A stretch of 64,000 bases of DNA. It comes from Candidatus Gastranaerophilales bacterium (GTDB lineage Bacteria > Cyanobacteriota > Vampirovibrionia > Gastranaerophilales > Gastranaerophilaceae). The position numbers were made by a program, and so were the translations under genes. Below, in pieces: positions 25,074-34,064 of this stretch; the first letter of the stretch is position 1, and each line of letters opens with the position of its first letter. The notes under the pieces are model-generated. The model did no database searches, was not told where the DNA came from, and saw nothing but the letters and a program-made list of their open reading frames with translations. The stretch covers positions 1 through 64,000 of the forward strand of contig CALUVW010000006.1 of assembly GCA_944324315.1 (NCBI GenBank), read 5' to 3'.

Positions 25074-26313
25074 ATTTTACCTCAATACCGCCTTGACTTC
25101 TGATTGAAAGAATATGACAATTTCCTTTTCCTGCAATTTTTTCAATCTTTTCTTTAAATTCATCTAAAATATTTAAAGGCACAAATGCCTGGATTGTTCC
25201 AGCAAATCCACCGCCATGAACTCTGTATGCACCTTTGTCATGTAATATTTCATCACATAACGCAAGAATTACCGCAACGGCCTGTTCTTTGGCAGAACCG
25301 CATACACAAACATTCTGCAGGTACATGTATGATGAGAAACCGGAATCTTTTACAAGTTTTAAGAATTTATTAAAATCGCCGTTTTCAAGAGCCTTTGCCT
25401 CATTTTGTGCTCTTTGATTTTCATTAAAAAAATGAAGTGCGCGTAAAACTGCTCTATCACCAGCAGATTTTCTTAAAATAGAAATATTATTTATAAAATC
25501 CTCTTTTTTTACATCTCTAAGATATTCTTTGCCAAAATGTTTTGCGACCTGTGTCATCTCATACGGAATTGCGGCATATTCATCCGTCAAATCAGCATGA
25601 TCAGCTCCGGAATCAATTATACAAAGTCCATAACCAGCTTTTTGAAAATCAAAATCAATTTTTTTTATAACAGGATTTTCGGTATCTTTAAAATCAATAG
25701 ACACTACCCCGCCGACAGAGGAAGCCATTTGATCCATAAGTCCGCATGGTTTGCCAAAATACACATTTTCAGCAAATTGACCAATTTTAGCAATATCAAC
25801 TGCCCCGATTTTATTCTCAAAAAATAACCCGTTTATAACATTACCTATTAGAATTTCAAAAGCCGCAGAGGATGATAGACCCGATCCCTTTAAAACGTTA
25901 GATGTTGTATAACAGTCAAAACCTTTTACCTCACATCCGAGTTCTCTAAATTTTGCAGTTATACCTCGAATAAGAGCTTTTGCCTGATTATACTCTTTTT
26001 TGTCAGGTTGTAGTTCTGCAAGATTTATAATATCTAAAGGATATCCTTCTGACTGAACTCTTATTTCATTTGTATTATTAACAGCAGCTGCCGCAATGAC
26101 ATCAAGGTTAATACTTGCTGCTAACACACAACCATGCTGATGATCGGTGTGATTGCCTCCGAGTTCCGTACGTCCGGGAGCGGAAAAGAGTTTTATTTCC
26201 ATATCATTTTTAAAAGTTTTTTTAAAGTTTCTTATCAGGTTTTTAAATCTTGTTTCATATATTGATGTATTTGTTGTGCAGTATAGTTTTTCCAGTTCTT
26301 CTCTCTGAATCAT
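25063..26313 (-). CDS. galK: Galactokinase (GalK)
   Basis: GalK phosphorylates galactose at C1. The 416-residue GHMP kinase has the galactokinase signature PGRTELGGNHTDHQHG near residues 45-60 and the ATP-binding KGSGLSSSAAFE. A third GHMP motif is VHGGGFAGTIQAFV near the C-terminus. Catalytic Asp is in GLMDQMAS. AAAGGAG precedes the ATG. The gene is divergent from galP, and 145 nt between them must hold both promoters; no clear operator was seen. Confidence 0.97.
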   Translation of the reverse strand: MIQREELEKLYCTTNTSIYETRFKNLIRNFKKTFKNDMEIKLFSAPGRTELGGNHTDHQHGCVLAASINLDVIAAAAVNNTNEIRVQSEGYPLDIINLAELQPDKKEYNQAKALIRGITAKFRELGCEVKGFDCYTTSNVLKGSGLSSSAAFEILIGNVINGLFFENKIGAVDIAKIGQFAENVYFGKPCGLMDQMASSVGGVVSIDFKDTENPVIKKIDFDFQKAGYGLCIIDSGADHADLTDEYAAIPYEMTQVAKHFGKEYLRDVKKEDFINNISILRKSAGDRAVLRALHFFNENQRAQNEAKALENGDFNKFLKLVKDSGFSSYMYLQNVCVCGSAKEQAVAVILALCDEILHDKGAYRVHGGGFAGTIQAFVPLNILDEFKEKIEKIAGKGNCHILSIRSQGGIEVKYDL

Positions 26314-26458
26314 AAAACTCCTTTTTTATTATTTTATACCCGCTTAAATAAATATAGAAACATATAAATATATTATTTGAAGTATAAATTTTTAAAAATA
26401 TTATGATAAAATTATCAAAATTCGGGAATATATTTATTATCTATTTAGGAGATTTTGT

Positions 26459-27871
26459 ATGGAAGATTGTAACGTAAATTATGATGTGCAGAGAGTAAAA
26501 AACGCTCAGCGCATGAAAATTTTTATTTCTTTTGCAGCCGGTATGGCAGGACTTTTATTCGGGCTTGATATCGGAGTAATATCGGGTGCGTTGCCATTTA
26601 TTACAACACATTTTGAACTAACGAGCAGACTGCAGGAATGGGTTGTAAGCACTATGATGCTTGGAGCAGCTTTAGGGGCAATGTCTACTGGTTGGATTTC
26701 TTTTAAACTTGGTCGTAAAAAAAGTTTGATGTCCGGAGCGGCATTATTTGTACTAGGATCAATAGGTTGTGCTTGCGCTCCAAACGTAGTTACTCTTTTA
26801 ATATCACGGGTAATGCTGGGATTTGCTGTAGGAATAGCGTCATACGTGGCACCTTTATATCTGTCGGAAATGTCTGAAAAAGAAGATAGAGGAAAACTGA
26901 TTTCAATGTATCAAATGATGGTAACAATCGGTATTCTGGTTGCATTTATCTCAGATACGATATTCAGTTACGGTGGTCACTGGCGTTTAATGCTCGGAGT
27001 TATAAGTATTCCTGCATTGTTATTGATGATTTCCGTATTTGGACTTCCTGACAGCCCCAGATGGCTGGCTTCAAAAGGACATTTTGATAAAGCAAAAGAT
27101 ATTTTGAGAATGCTTAGCACAACTGATGCTAAGGCAGACGGAGAACTATCGGAAATAAGAGAAAGTCTCAAAGTTAAACAGGAAGGATGGGGACTTTTTA
27201 AAGCCAATAAAAATGTTCGCCGCGCAGTATATTTAGGAATGTTGTTACAGGCTATGCAGCAGTTTACCGGAATGAATGTAATTTTATATTATGCACCTCA
27301 GATATTTAAACATGCCGGTTTTGCAAACACTGAACAACAGATGATTGCAACGGTAATCTGCGGTTTAACCAATACTCTTGCAACACTTATTGCAATGAGA
27401 ACAGTTGATAAACAGGGAAGAAAACCTATTTTAAAAATCGGTTTTGCGGGAATGGCAACCGGTACATTCTTGCTTGGAGTATGCCTTTATATGATTAATG
27501 CTGGATTTAGCGCATTGTGGATTTCAATTGCTGCAATCATTATGACATTATTTACAATTACAAGTTTTGCGATGAGCGCGGGACCTGTAGTTTGGATTTT
27601 ATGCTCAGAAATTCAGCCTTTAAAAAGCAGGGATTTCGGTGTAGCATGTTCGACTACAACAAACTGGATTGTAAATATGATTATCGGCGCTACATTCCTG
27701 ACTTTAATTAATACATTTGGAATTGCAGTTACATTCTGGATTTATACAGCACTGAACCTTTCATTTATAGTGCTCACAATATTATTAATACCTGAAACCA
27801 AAGGGATTTCTCTTGAAAATATAGAAAAGAACCTTATGGACGGTAAACCATTAAAGGATATCGGGGTATAA
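26459..27871 (+). CDS. galP: Galactose:proton symporter, GalP-like MFS sugar transporter
   Basis: The 470-residue, 12-helix transporter of the sugar porter family has [14 protein letters not shown], the motif A element [32 protein letters not shown] and [15 protein letters not shown]. Compared from memory with E. coli GalP, long stretches such as QEWVVS-MM-GAA-GA and [15 protein letters not shown] are nearly the same, so galactose (and perhaps glucose) is the likely substrate. Its place opposite galK-galT agrees. The strong similarity to an enterobacterial protein may mean lateral transfer. Shine-Dalgarno TTAGGAG. Confidence 0.93.
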   Translation: MEDCNVNYDVQRVKNAQRMKIFISFAAGMAGLLFGLDIGVISGALPFITTHFELTSRLQEWVVSTMMLGAALGAMSTGWISFKLGRKKSLMSGAALFVLGSIGCACAPNVVTLLISRVMLGFAVGIASYVAPLYLSEMSEKEDRGKLISMYQMMVTIGILVAFISDTIFSYGGHWRLMLGVISIPALLLMISVFGLPDSPRWLASKGHFDKAKDILRMLSTTDAKADGELSEIRESLKVKQEGWGLFKANKNVRRAVYLGMLLQAMQQFTGMNVILYYAPQIFKHAGFANTEQQMIATVICGLTNTLATLIAMRTVDKQGRKPILKIGFAGMATGTFLLGVCLYMINAGFSALWISIAAIIMTLFTITSFAMSAGPVVWILCSEIQPLKSRDFGVACSTTTNWIVNMIIGATFLTLINTFGIAVTFWIYTALNLSFIVLTILLIPETKGISLENIEKNLMDGKPLKDIGV

Positions 27872-27875
27872 AATA

Positions 27876-27909
27876 AAAAAAGCTTTCCGATACAGGAAAG
27901 CTTTTTTTT
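27876..27909. terminator. Bidirectional terminator between galP and the GH77-like gene
   Basis: AAAAAAGCTTTCC and GGAAAGCTTTTTTT form a stem with a 6-nt loop (GATACA) and T runs on both strands. It serves the convergent genes on either side. Confidence 0.92.
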
Positions 27910-27910
27910 A

Positions 27911-29806
27911 TTATGCATAAACTTTTTGGGGATTATCCACTTTTTCCTCATGCTTTTTATAAATTGCATAAGCTCCGCCCAAAGCTGTAAAAATTCCGGT
28001 AAACCACAACCATTTACGCGGCTTTACCTCTTTAATCTTTCCTTCAATTTCTTCAAGAGGTCTGATTTTTACGAAATTTTCCTCTATATCTTCTGAGGCT
28101 ATAAGTGCAGGATCTTTCTCAGCCAGAATATCTCTGAATTTTACAATTCTTGCATACAAATCCTGATGAGATTTATCAAAACCTTTAGCTTTGAAAACTT
28201 TTTCAAATGCATCCATTATATTTAAGCCAAATCCTTCACTTAAGGCTTTTTGATAAGCAAGTTTATAATCAGACGGCACACGCCTTCTAAAATTTATCTT
28301 TCTGTCAACTTCAGTCTCACATGAATGCAAATTGTACCGTTCTTCTCTGCCAAATACATCCATAAAGAAATAATGAATATTTTTTGCGCTCATAATCTCA
28401 GCGAATTTGGCTTTTGAATATTTTGAAGGGTCTGCTAAATCAGCTTCGTTTATATTTAAAATTCTTGAAAGAGGTTTTATTGATTGTGTTTTATGCTCAC
28501 CATTTGAAAAGTCAGATCTTCCTTCTGCAATTTGTCTTAATGGCTGCGAGTCATGATTTCCGGTACCTATCGAAAACGTGTCAGGATGCCAGCCACGCTT
28601 GATAAAAGCATCATTACTTCCCCAATCTTCACTCATATAAATATTGGAATAAACTTTAACCCTGTCTTTTAATGGATCTATCAGCTCATTACCGCCAGGT
28701 TTAAATATTGCAAAATCAGAGGGATTGGCTTCTACTTCATAAACAAGATTTTTTAAATCAAAATCTTCTCCTTTTACCTCTTTTACCCACCTGTCAATAT
28801 TGTCAACCAGAGAACTTCCTAAATGTTTTTTATTCTTATCTAAAATTTTTTCTTCACCTTTAGGAGTCATTATAGGAGTAATATAGTTCCAGCCTACATC
28901 AAATCTTATCATATCATATCTTTTTGCCATAAGCTGAACTTTTGTTTTTAAAAGTTTGTAAGCATCACTTGATTCATCTAAAATAGTATCATAGTCAAGC
29001 GATGGAATTTTCCATGACGGAAGCCCCGTATAATGATCTTTCTTAAAAGCTTTTGGAAAAGCTTGAACTTCATCATCAGTAAAATTTATCGGACAATCAC
29101 CGCAAAGCTTTATTCCTCTTTCATTTAACAATTTTTTGCCTAAAGCAAGATGTTCATCTGCGAGAAATTGTTTAAATTTAAAAAATTCCTGATCAGGCTC
29201 TTCTTTCCTCGGGAAATTAAGCCAAGATTCATTTTCCGATAAAAATTTATTATACTTTTGTTTTAATTCAGAATTTGCGTCTAATTTTTTAAACCTGTCA
29301 TAAGCTTTTTTTAAAGCATTATCCTGAGGACTACCGCTTTGCATTGTATTTTCGCAATTAATCAAAACATTTTTATTTGCTTTGTTATTTGATTTAACAA
29401 TTGTTTGAAATTCTTCTTTCGTCAATATAGCTCCGTATTCCGGCTGTGTTAAAAGTTCCGGATTTATATTCTGATCTCCAAGAGCTAATGCAGAAGCCTC
29501 ATAATTACAGAAAAAATTTTTATAATGTTTTATTTGTCCTGAAGGCAAATCTTTTACAACATTAAAATCAAGATATGTTTTCATATAATCTATAAAATCA
29601 AGACCGTCTTTTGACGTTATATGTCCTATCCCCGTATCTTTTTCCGGTGATACCGGAAGAGTTGTCAAAGGAATTATTAATGCAGATTTGCCTGTTTGCC
29701 CTGTAACCTTTTTACTTTCTTTTAGTGTTTTTTTGAACTCTTCAATTTCATCCGTTTTTAATGAACGTCCGAAATTTACCCCTGATGATACCCTTGTGAT
29801 TTGCAT
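27911..29806 (-). CDS. Divergent GH77-like (4-alpha-glucanotransferase-type) protein with C-terminal membrane helix
   Basis: The 631-residue protein keeps the order of MalQ-type motifs though overall divergent. KNFFCNYEASALA is near 97. RGIKLCGDCPINF (about 230-242) corresponds to the R-G-I-x-L-x-G-D-x-P motif of GH77. RFDVGW holds the likely nucleophile Asp303, VYEVEANP the likely acid Glu357, and GTGNHDSQPLR the third acid Asp419. VNFGR at 10-14 is the recurring N-terminal motif. The last 45 residues contain a membrane helix (WLWFTGIFTALGGAYAIY) and a basic tail, so it is tail-anchored. The ATG at 29806 follows AAAGGAG by 11 nt; the alternative TTG upstream runs through that site. It lies 64 nt after galM in one leftward unit. 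Confidence 0.7.
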   Translation of the reverse strand: MQITRVSSGVNFGRSLKTDEIEEFKKTLKESKKVTGQTGKSALIIPLTTLPVSPEKDTGIGHITSKDGLDFIDYMKTYLDFNVVKDLPSGQIKHYKNFFCNYEASALALGDQNINPELLTQPEYGAILTKEEFQTIVKSNNKANKNVLINCENTMQSGSPQDNALKKAYDRFKKLDANSELKQKYNKFLSENESWLNFPRKEEPDQEFFKFKQFLADEHLALGKKLLNERGIKLCGDCPINFTDDEVQAFPKAFKKDHYTGLPSWKIPSLDYDTILDESSDAYKLLKTKVQLMAKRYDMIRFDVGWNYITPIMTPKGEEKILDKNKKHLGSSLVDNIDRWVKEVKGEDFDLKNLVYEVEANPSDFAIFKPGGNELIDPLKDRVKVYSNIYMSEDWGSNDAFIKRGWHPDTFSIGTGNHDSQPLRQIAEGRSDFSNGEHKTQSIKPLSRILNINEADLADPSKYSKAKFAEIMSAKNIHYFFMDVFGREERYNLHSCETEVDRKINFRRRVPSDYKLAYQKALSEGFGLNIMDAFEKVFKAKGFDKSHQDLYARIVKFRDILAEKDPALIASEDIEENFVKIRPLEEIEGKIKEVKPRKWLWFTGIFTALGGAYAIYKKHEEKVDNPQKVYA

Positions 29807-29870
29807 AAAACAATAAACTCCTTTTCTCTTTCTTTTCAATATCTTTAAAAAACGTAAATATTTTTTTTTG

Positions 29871-30848
29871 CTACTTTGTTTTAAATTTGTAAATAATTGT
29901 TTTGTTATATAATTTCCCCGGTTTCAGTATTGGTTTTGTAAAATTTTTATAATCAACCGCATAAGGCAAATATTGACACTCCAGACAAAATCCTGAATGA
30001 TTTTTTATAGGCATATCATTTTTACCGTTTTCTGCCCCATCTAAAAAATTGCCGCTATAAAATTGTACACCCGGCAAATCGGTATAAACTTCAAGTTCAA
30101 TGCCGGTTTCATCTGAAAATGCTCGTGCGGCTCTATGAATTTCGCCGTTATAATTTTTTATTATCCAGTTATTATCAAATCCGTTTGCTAACTTAACTTG
30201 ATAAAAATCACTGTTAATATCTTTGCCAATAGTTTTCGGTCTCCTAAAATCCATAACTGTATTTGTAACAGATTTTATTTCCCCTGTCGGAAGCAAATCA
30301 CTGTCATTTTCAATAAAATTGTTAGAAAATATTTGAACCTTTTGATTAAGCACGTCTCCGTATCCGTTAAGATTAAAATAAGAATGATTGGTAAGATTGC
30401 ATATCGTTTCCTTATCCGTTATCGCACTGTAGTTTATTACTACAGATTCGCCATCTAAAGAATAAGTAACTTTTACATTTAGATTTCCGGGATAATTTTC
30501 TTCTCCATCCGCGGATTTATAAAACATTTCGACACTATCATCAATTTTTCTTGCCTGCCAGAATTTTTTATCAAACCCGATATTACCTCCATGTAAATGA
30601 TTTTTCCCTTCATTTTGGCTCAGTTTATATATCTTATCTTTTATTTTTATTTTACCGTCTTTTATTCTGCCGCAGCATCGCCCGACTGTAGCTCCTATAT
30701 ATTTAGTCTGTCTTTTATATTTGTCTAACGAATCATAGCCAAGAACTACATCAACTTTTTTACCGTCCTTGTCTGGAACCATTATAGAAACTATAGATGC
30801 ACCATATTCAGAAATCTCTACTTCCAAAAACTCATTCTTCAATATCAT
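29871..30848 (-). CDS. galM: Aldose 1-epimerase (galactose mutarotase, GalM)
   Basis: GalM interconverts alpha and beta galactose for GalK. The 325-residue protein has the family stretches IGATVGRCCGRI, NHLHGGNIGFDKKFW with a catalytic His, NLTNHSYFNL with the second His, and the catalytic Glu near the end in SGFCLECQYLP. It completes the local galactose set with galP, galK and galT. There is no Shine-Dalgarno; TATCAT lies 6 nt upstream of the ATG. Confidence 0.95.
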   Translation of the reverse strand: MILKNEFLEVEISEYGASIVSIMVPDKDGKKVDVVLGYDSLDKYKRQTKYIGATVGRCCGRIKDGKIKIKDKIYKLSQNEGKNHLHGGNIGFDKKFWQARKIDDSVEMFYKSADGEENYPGNLNVKVTYSLDGESVVINYSAITDKETICNLTNHSYFNLNGYGDVLNQKVQIFSNNFIENDSDLLPTGEIKSVTNTVMDFRRPKTIGKDINSDFYQVKLANGFDNNWIIKNYNGEIHRAARAFSDETGIELEVYTDLPGVQFYSGNFLDGAENGKNDMPIKNHSGFCLECQYLPYAVDYKNFTKPILKPGKLYNKTIIYKFKTK

Positions 30849-30854
30849 AATTTT

Positions 30855-30860
30855 ATGATA
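30855..30860 (-). promoter_or_regulatory. -10 box placed for a leaderless galM transcript
   Basis: Read leftward, TATCAT is followed by 6 nt and the galM ATG. With the start codon it forms the perfect palindrome TATCATAAAATTATGATA (30843-30860), which may be coincidence or an operator. Confidence 0.4.
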
Positions 30861-30905
30861 CCATAAGAATAATAAATTGAACGTACAAAATTTTAGGAGG
30901 GTGCT

Positions 30906-31538
30906 ATGAAAGTTTTATTGTTTAACGGAAGCTCAAATGAGCAGGGATGTACTTATACTGCATTATCAGAAGCTGCTGCATCTTTAAAGAAAAACGGTAT
31001 TGAAACAGAAATTATTCAGGTCGGCAAAAATGCAATCCGCGATTGTATCGGATGCGGCGGATGCCGTAAAAATGACGGTAAATGTATTTTTAATGACGAC
31101 ATCGTAAACGAAGTTATTGAAAAAGCAAAAGAGGCTGACGGCTTTATTTTCGGTTCACCTGTATATTACGCACATCCAAGCGGAAGATTATTATCATTTA
31201 TGGACAGACTGTTTTATGCAGGAGGAGCAAACTTCTCATTTAAACCGGCAGCAGCAGTCGTTTCGGCAAGGCGTGCAGGCACAACTGCATCACTTGATGC
31301 AATTACAAAACATTTTACAATAAATCAGATGCCAGTTATTTCATCAAATTACTGGTGTATGACACACGGTGCTCAAAATTCTCCGGAACAGGCAAAACAG
31401 GATTTAGAGGGAATGCAGATAATGAGAGTTCTGGGTGAGAATATGGCATGGATTTTGAAATGTATTGAAGCCGGTAAAAAAGAAGGGATTTTCCATCCGC
31501 AAACGGAAAATAAAATTATGACCAGTTTTATACGTTAA
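30906..31538 (+). CDS. Flavodoxin-fold NAD(P)H-dependent FMN reductase / iron-sulfur flavoprotein-like
   Basis: The 210-residue protein has a flavodoxin-like fold: FNGSSNEQGCTYTAL for FMN phosphate binding at the N-terminus and FGSPVYYAHPSG in the middle. The sequence CIGCGGCRKNDGKC (47-60) gives the C-x-x-C-x-x-C-x5-C spacing of iron-sulfur flavoproteins, so a 4Fe-4S cluster is possible. It probably moves electrons between NAD(P)H or ferredoxin and flavin. AGGAGGG precedes the ATG. Its end overlaps the convergent P-type ATPase by 4 bases. Confidence 0.85.
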   Translation: MKVLLFNGSSNEQGCTYTALSEAAASLKKNGIETEIIQVGKNAIRDCIGCGGCRKNDGKCIFNDDIVNEVIEKAKEADGFIFGSPVYYAHPSGRLLSFMDRLFYAGGANFSFKPAAAVVSARRAGTTASLDAITKHFTINQMPVISSNYWCMTHGAQNSPEQAKQDLEGMQIMRVLGENMAWILKCIEAGKKEGIFHPQTENKIMTSFIR

Positions 31539-33403
31539 GCTTTTAATGCTCTGAGGGAGTTTATAACAGCTAAAAGCGCAACACCTGTGTCGGCAAATAC
31601 TGCTCCCCACATTGTGATAATTCCAAAAGCTCCGAGGATTAAGAACAAGGCTTTTATACCAAGAGCAAATACTATATTTTGTTTTACGATACTCATTGTT
31701 TTTTTTGCAATGAGTATTGCTTTTACAATTTTTGAAGGTTTATCATCCATTATAACAGCATCGGCAGCCTCTATTGCAGCATCAGAGCCAAGCCCGCCCA
31801 TTGCAATTCCGACATCTGCTCTTGTTAAAACAGGAGCATCATTAATGCCATCGCCAGCAAATATAACACTTTTATTTTTTGTTTTCCCTGAAATCAATTC
31901 TTCAAGTTTTTCAACTTTTTGCGCGGGAAGCAGTTCTGCATAAAATTTATCTACCCCAAGTTCTTCTGCAATATATTGCGCGTTTTTTTGAGAATCCCCC
32001 GTGAGCATTACAGTTTGATTTGCAAGTGTTTTTAAATTATTAATCGTAAGTTTTGCATCTTCTTTTATTTCATCGGAAATAACAATATAACCTATGAATT
32101 TTCTGTTTTTCGCTGTATAAACTATCGTTCCTGCACTGTCAATTGTCGAAAAATCAACGTTAAACATATCCATAAGATTTGAATTTCCAGCAAGAATCTC
32201 ATCTCCGTCAATATTTGCTTTTACTCCGTTTCCTGCTATTTCTTCAACATTTTTAATACTTTCAATATTAATTTCTTTTCCGTATGCTTCTTTTAAAGAA
32301 GCAGCAATCGGGTGGCTTGAATAGTTTTCTGCTTGGGCGCATAGTTTTAAAAGTTCCTCCTCTGTTATATTTGAGGTGTGGATTTCCGTTACTTTAAATG
32401 TTCCCTTTGTTAGAGTTCCTGTTTTGTCAAAGACTACATAATCCGGATTTGACAGAGCTTCAATATAACAGGCGCCTTTTATTAAGATTCCGGCTTTCGA
32501 TGCACCGCCTATGCCTGCAAAAAATCCTAAAGGTACTGATATCACAAGCGCACACGGGCATGAAATTACAAGAAATGTCAATGCTCGCTGAAGCCAGATA
32601 TTAAAATCGGCGTGTAAAATTAACGGTGGCAAAACGGCTAATATAGCAGCACCGGCCACAACAGCAGGAGTATAATATCTTGCAAATTTTGTAATAAAGT
32701 TTTCAGCTTTTGCTTTTTTAGAACCTGCATGTTCAACAAGCTCAAGTATTTTTGATACTGTTGATTCGCCAAATTCTTTTTCAACCTTTATTTTCAGAAA
32801 ACCGTTTGTATTTATGCATCCGCTGATTGCGCTGTCTCCTGCACTTAATTCTCTCGGAACAGATTCACCGGTAAGGGCAGATGTGTCGACAGATGCGTGT
32901 CCTTCAATCACTGTTCCGTCAAGCGGGATTTTTTCACCTGTCTTAACAGTTATTATATCATCTTTTTTTACCACTGACGGATTGACTTTTGTTAGTTTTC
33001 CGTCAATTTCAATGTTTGCATAATCAGGTCTTATATCCATAAGCTGTGAAATTGATTTTCTTGATTTCGCAACAGCTTTTTCCTGCAAAAATTCGCCAAT
33101 CTGATACAAAATCATAACCATAACAGCTTCAGGATACTCTTTAATAGCAAAAGCTCCAGCTGTTGCTATAACCATTAAAAAGTTTTCATCAAATATTTCT
33201 CCTTTGAAAATATTCTTAACGGCTTTAATCACAACATCACCGCCTGCAATTATGTAAGCTGTAAGAAATATCATGACTTTTACAATTCCGGCAGAAGGTG
33301 TCACAATTGCAAGCGTGAAGAAAACAATTGCAAGAATAATCTTTATTAATTGCAATTTGTCATTTCCTTTTAAATGTTCGTGATGGTGATGATGTTCGCA
33401 CAT
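31535..33403 (-). CDS. Zinc/cadmium/cobalt-type heavy-metal P1B ATPase
   Basis: The 622-residue pump has the P1B-2 markers: SCPCALVISVP in a membrane helix, phosphorylated Asp in FDKTGTLTKG, TGES in the actuator domain, SSHPIA (the HP locus) and GDGINDAPVL. It exports Zn, Cd or Pb from the cytoplasm. There is no N-terminal CxxC heavy-metal domain; instead the protein begins MCEHHHHHEH, a His cluster likely to bind metal. The start at 33403 follows AAGGAG by 9 nt. It is divergent from an SmtB-like repressor with operator palindromes between. Confidence 0.93.
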   Translation of the reverse strand: MCEHHHHHEHLKGNDKLQLIKIILAIVFFTLAIVTPSAGIVKVMIFLTAYIIAGGDVVIKAVKNIFKGEIFDENFLMVIATAGAFAIKEYPEAVMVMILYQIGEFLQEKAVAKSRKSISQLMDIRPDYANIEIDGKLTKVNPSVVKKDDIITVKTGEKIPLDGTVIEGHASVDTSALTGESVPRELSAGDSAISGCINTNGFLKIKVEKEFGESTVSKILELVEHAGSKKAKAENFITKFARYYTPAVVAGAAILAVLPPLILHADFNIWLQRALTFLVISCPCALVISVPLGFFAGIGGASKAGILIKGACYIEALSNPDYVVFDKTGTLTKGTFKVTEIHTSNITEEELLKLCAQAENYSSHPIAASLKEAYGKEINIESIKNVEEIAGNGVKANIDGDEILAGNSNLMDMFNVDFSTIDSAGTIVYTAKNRKFIGYIVISDEIKEDAKLTINNLKTLANQTVMLTGDSQKNAQYIAEELGVDKFYAELLPAQKVEKLEELISGKTKNKSVIFAGDGINDAPVLTRADVGIAMGGLGSDAAIEAADAVIMDDKPSKIVKAILIAKKTMSIVKQNIVFALGIKALFLILGAFGIITMWGAVFADTGVALLAVINSLRALKA

Positions 33404-33423
33404 ACTTATAATCTCCTTAACAA

Positions 33424-33439
33424 TTGAATATATATTCAA
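33424..33439. promoter_or_regulatory. Operator-like palindrome 1 for the SmtB-type repressor
   Basis: TTGAATA-TA-TATTCAA is a perfect inverted repeat 20 nt upstream of the P-type ATPase start. It matches the TGAA...TTCA pattern bound by ArsR/SmtB proteins. Confidence 0.7.
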
Positions 33440-33456
33440 CTATCTATCAATATTAT

Positions 33457-33476
33457 AATTGAATAACTATTCAATT
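33457..33476. promoter_or_regulatory. Operator-like palindrome 2 for the SmtB-type repressor
   Basis: AATTGAATA-AC-TATTCAATT is a perfect inverted repeat with 2-nt spacer, the same core as palindrome 1 and 18 nt from it. A weaker half-palindrome (TTGAAC...GTTAAA) lies in the promoter spacer at 33517-33532. Confidence 0.75.
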
Positions 33477-33509
33477 GTCAAGTGTAAAAGAGTTTTTTGT
33501 AACAAAAAT

Positions 33510-33539
33510 TTGACAATTGAACAATCGTTAAACTATAAT
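33510..33539 (+). promoter_or_regulatory. Promoter of the SmtB-type gene, placed for a leaderless transcript
   Basis: TTGACA (33510-33515) and TATAAT (33534-33539) are separated by 18 nt. The -10 box ends 6 nt before the ATG at 33546. Confidence 0.8.
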
Positions 33540-33545
33540 ATTGTT

Positions 33546-33896
33546 ATGGAAATTAAAAAGACTGACTGCGAAGCGATTAATCCTAAAATTGTGGAAAAAG
33601 TTATGCCTGATATGCCGGATGTCCGTATTTTATATGATTTATCAGATTTTTTTAAGGTTATGGGCGACAGTACCAGAATTCGTTTATTATGGGCTTTAGA
33701 GGAAGCTGAAATGTGTGTAAATGACCTTGCAGTGCTACTTGATATGACAAAATCAGCTGTTTCTCATCAGCTTAAAATATTAAGAACAGCCAAACTTGTA
33801 AAGGCTGAAAAACGCGGCAAAAATGTTTATTATTCACTTGCTGACAATCATGTAAAAGTTGTACTTGAGATGGCACTTGATCATGTCAGGGAGTAG
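33546..33896 (+). CDS. ArsR/SmtB-family metal-sensing repressor
   Basis: The 116-residue winged-helix repressor carries the complete alpha-5 zinc site of SmtB: Asp100, His102, His113 and Glu116, with the same +2, +13, +16 spacing. Cys57 in EMCVNDLA sits at the alpha-3 position used by CadC-type sensors, and Cys8 is in the N-terminal arm, so cadmium or lead sensing is also possible. The recognition helix is in DMTKSAVSHQLKILR. The ATG at 33546 is preferred over a longer frame from 33459, which would run through operator and promoter. It should repress the divergent ATPase and itself. Confidence 0.92.
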   Translation: MEIKKTDCEAINPKIVEKVMPDMPDVRILYDLSDFFKVMGDSTRIRLLWALEEAEMCVNDLAVLLDMTKSAVSHQLKILRTAKLVKAEKRGKNVYYSLADNHVKVVLEMALDHVRE

Positions 33897-33921
33897 ACCA
33901 TCCTATCCCGCAGTTTTTTTG

Positions 33922-33949
33922 AGATCGTGAAACAAATTCAGGATGACAG
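33922..33949 (-). repeat. Dispersed palindromic repeat, copy C (imperfect)
   Basis: Read leftward, CTGTCATCCTGAA and TTTCACGATCT enclose TTTG. The stem has one mismatch. The GTCAT and ATCT flanks match copies A and B at 2.5 kb. Confidence 0.5.
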
Positions 33950-34064
33950 ACTCAAGTGCCATGACTGAATAAAGCTACAGCGCGAATATTGATAACATAT
34001 TTAGAATTTTCGCGAAAGCGCCTTATGCAGATCTGTAAGCTGTATTGGATGAAACGGCTACACT

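Noticed and set aside
26314-26458. Operator between galK and galP
   Set aside because: The gap is AT-rich with only weak, imperfect symmetries, so no regulator site can be supported.
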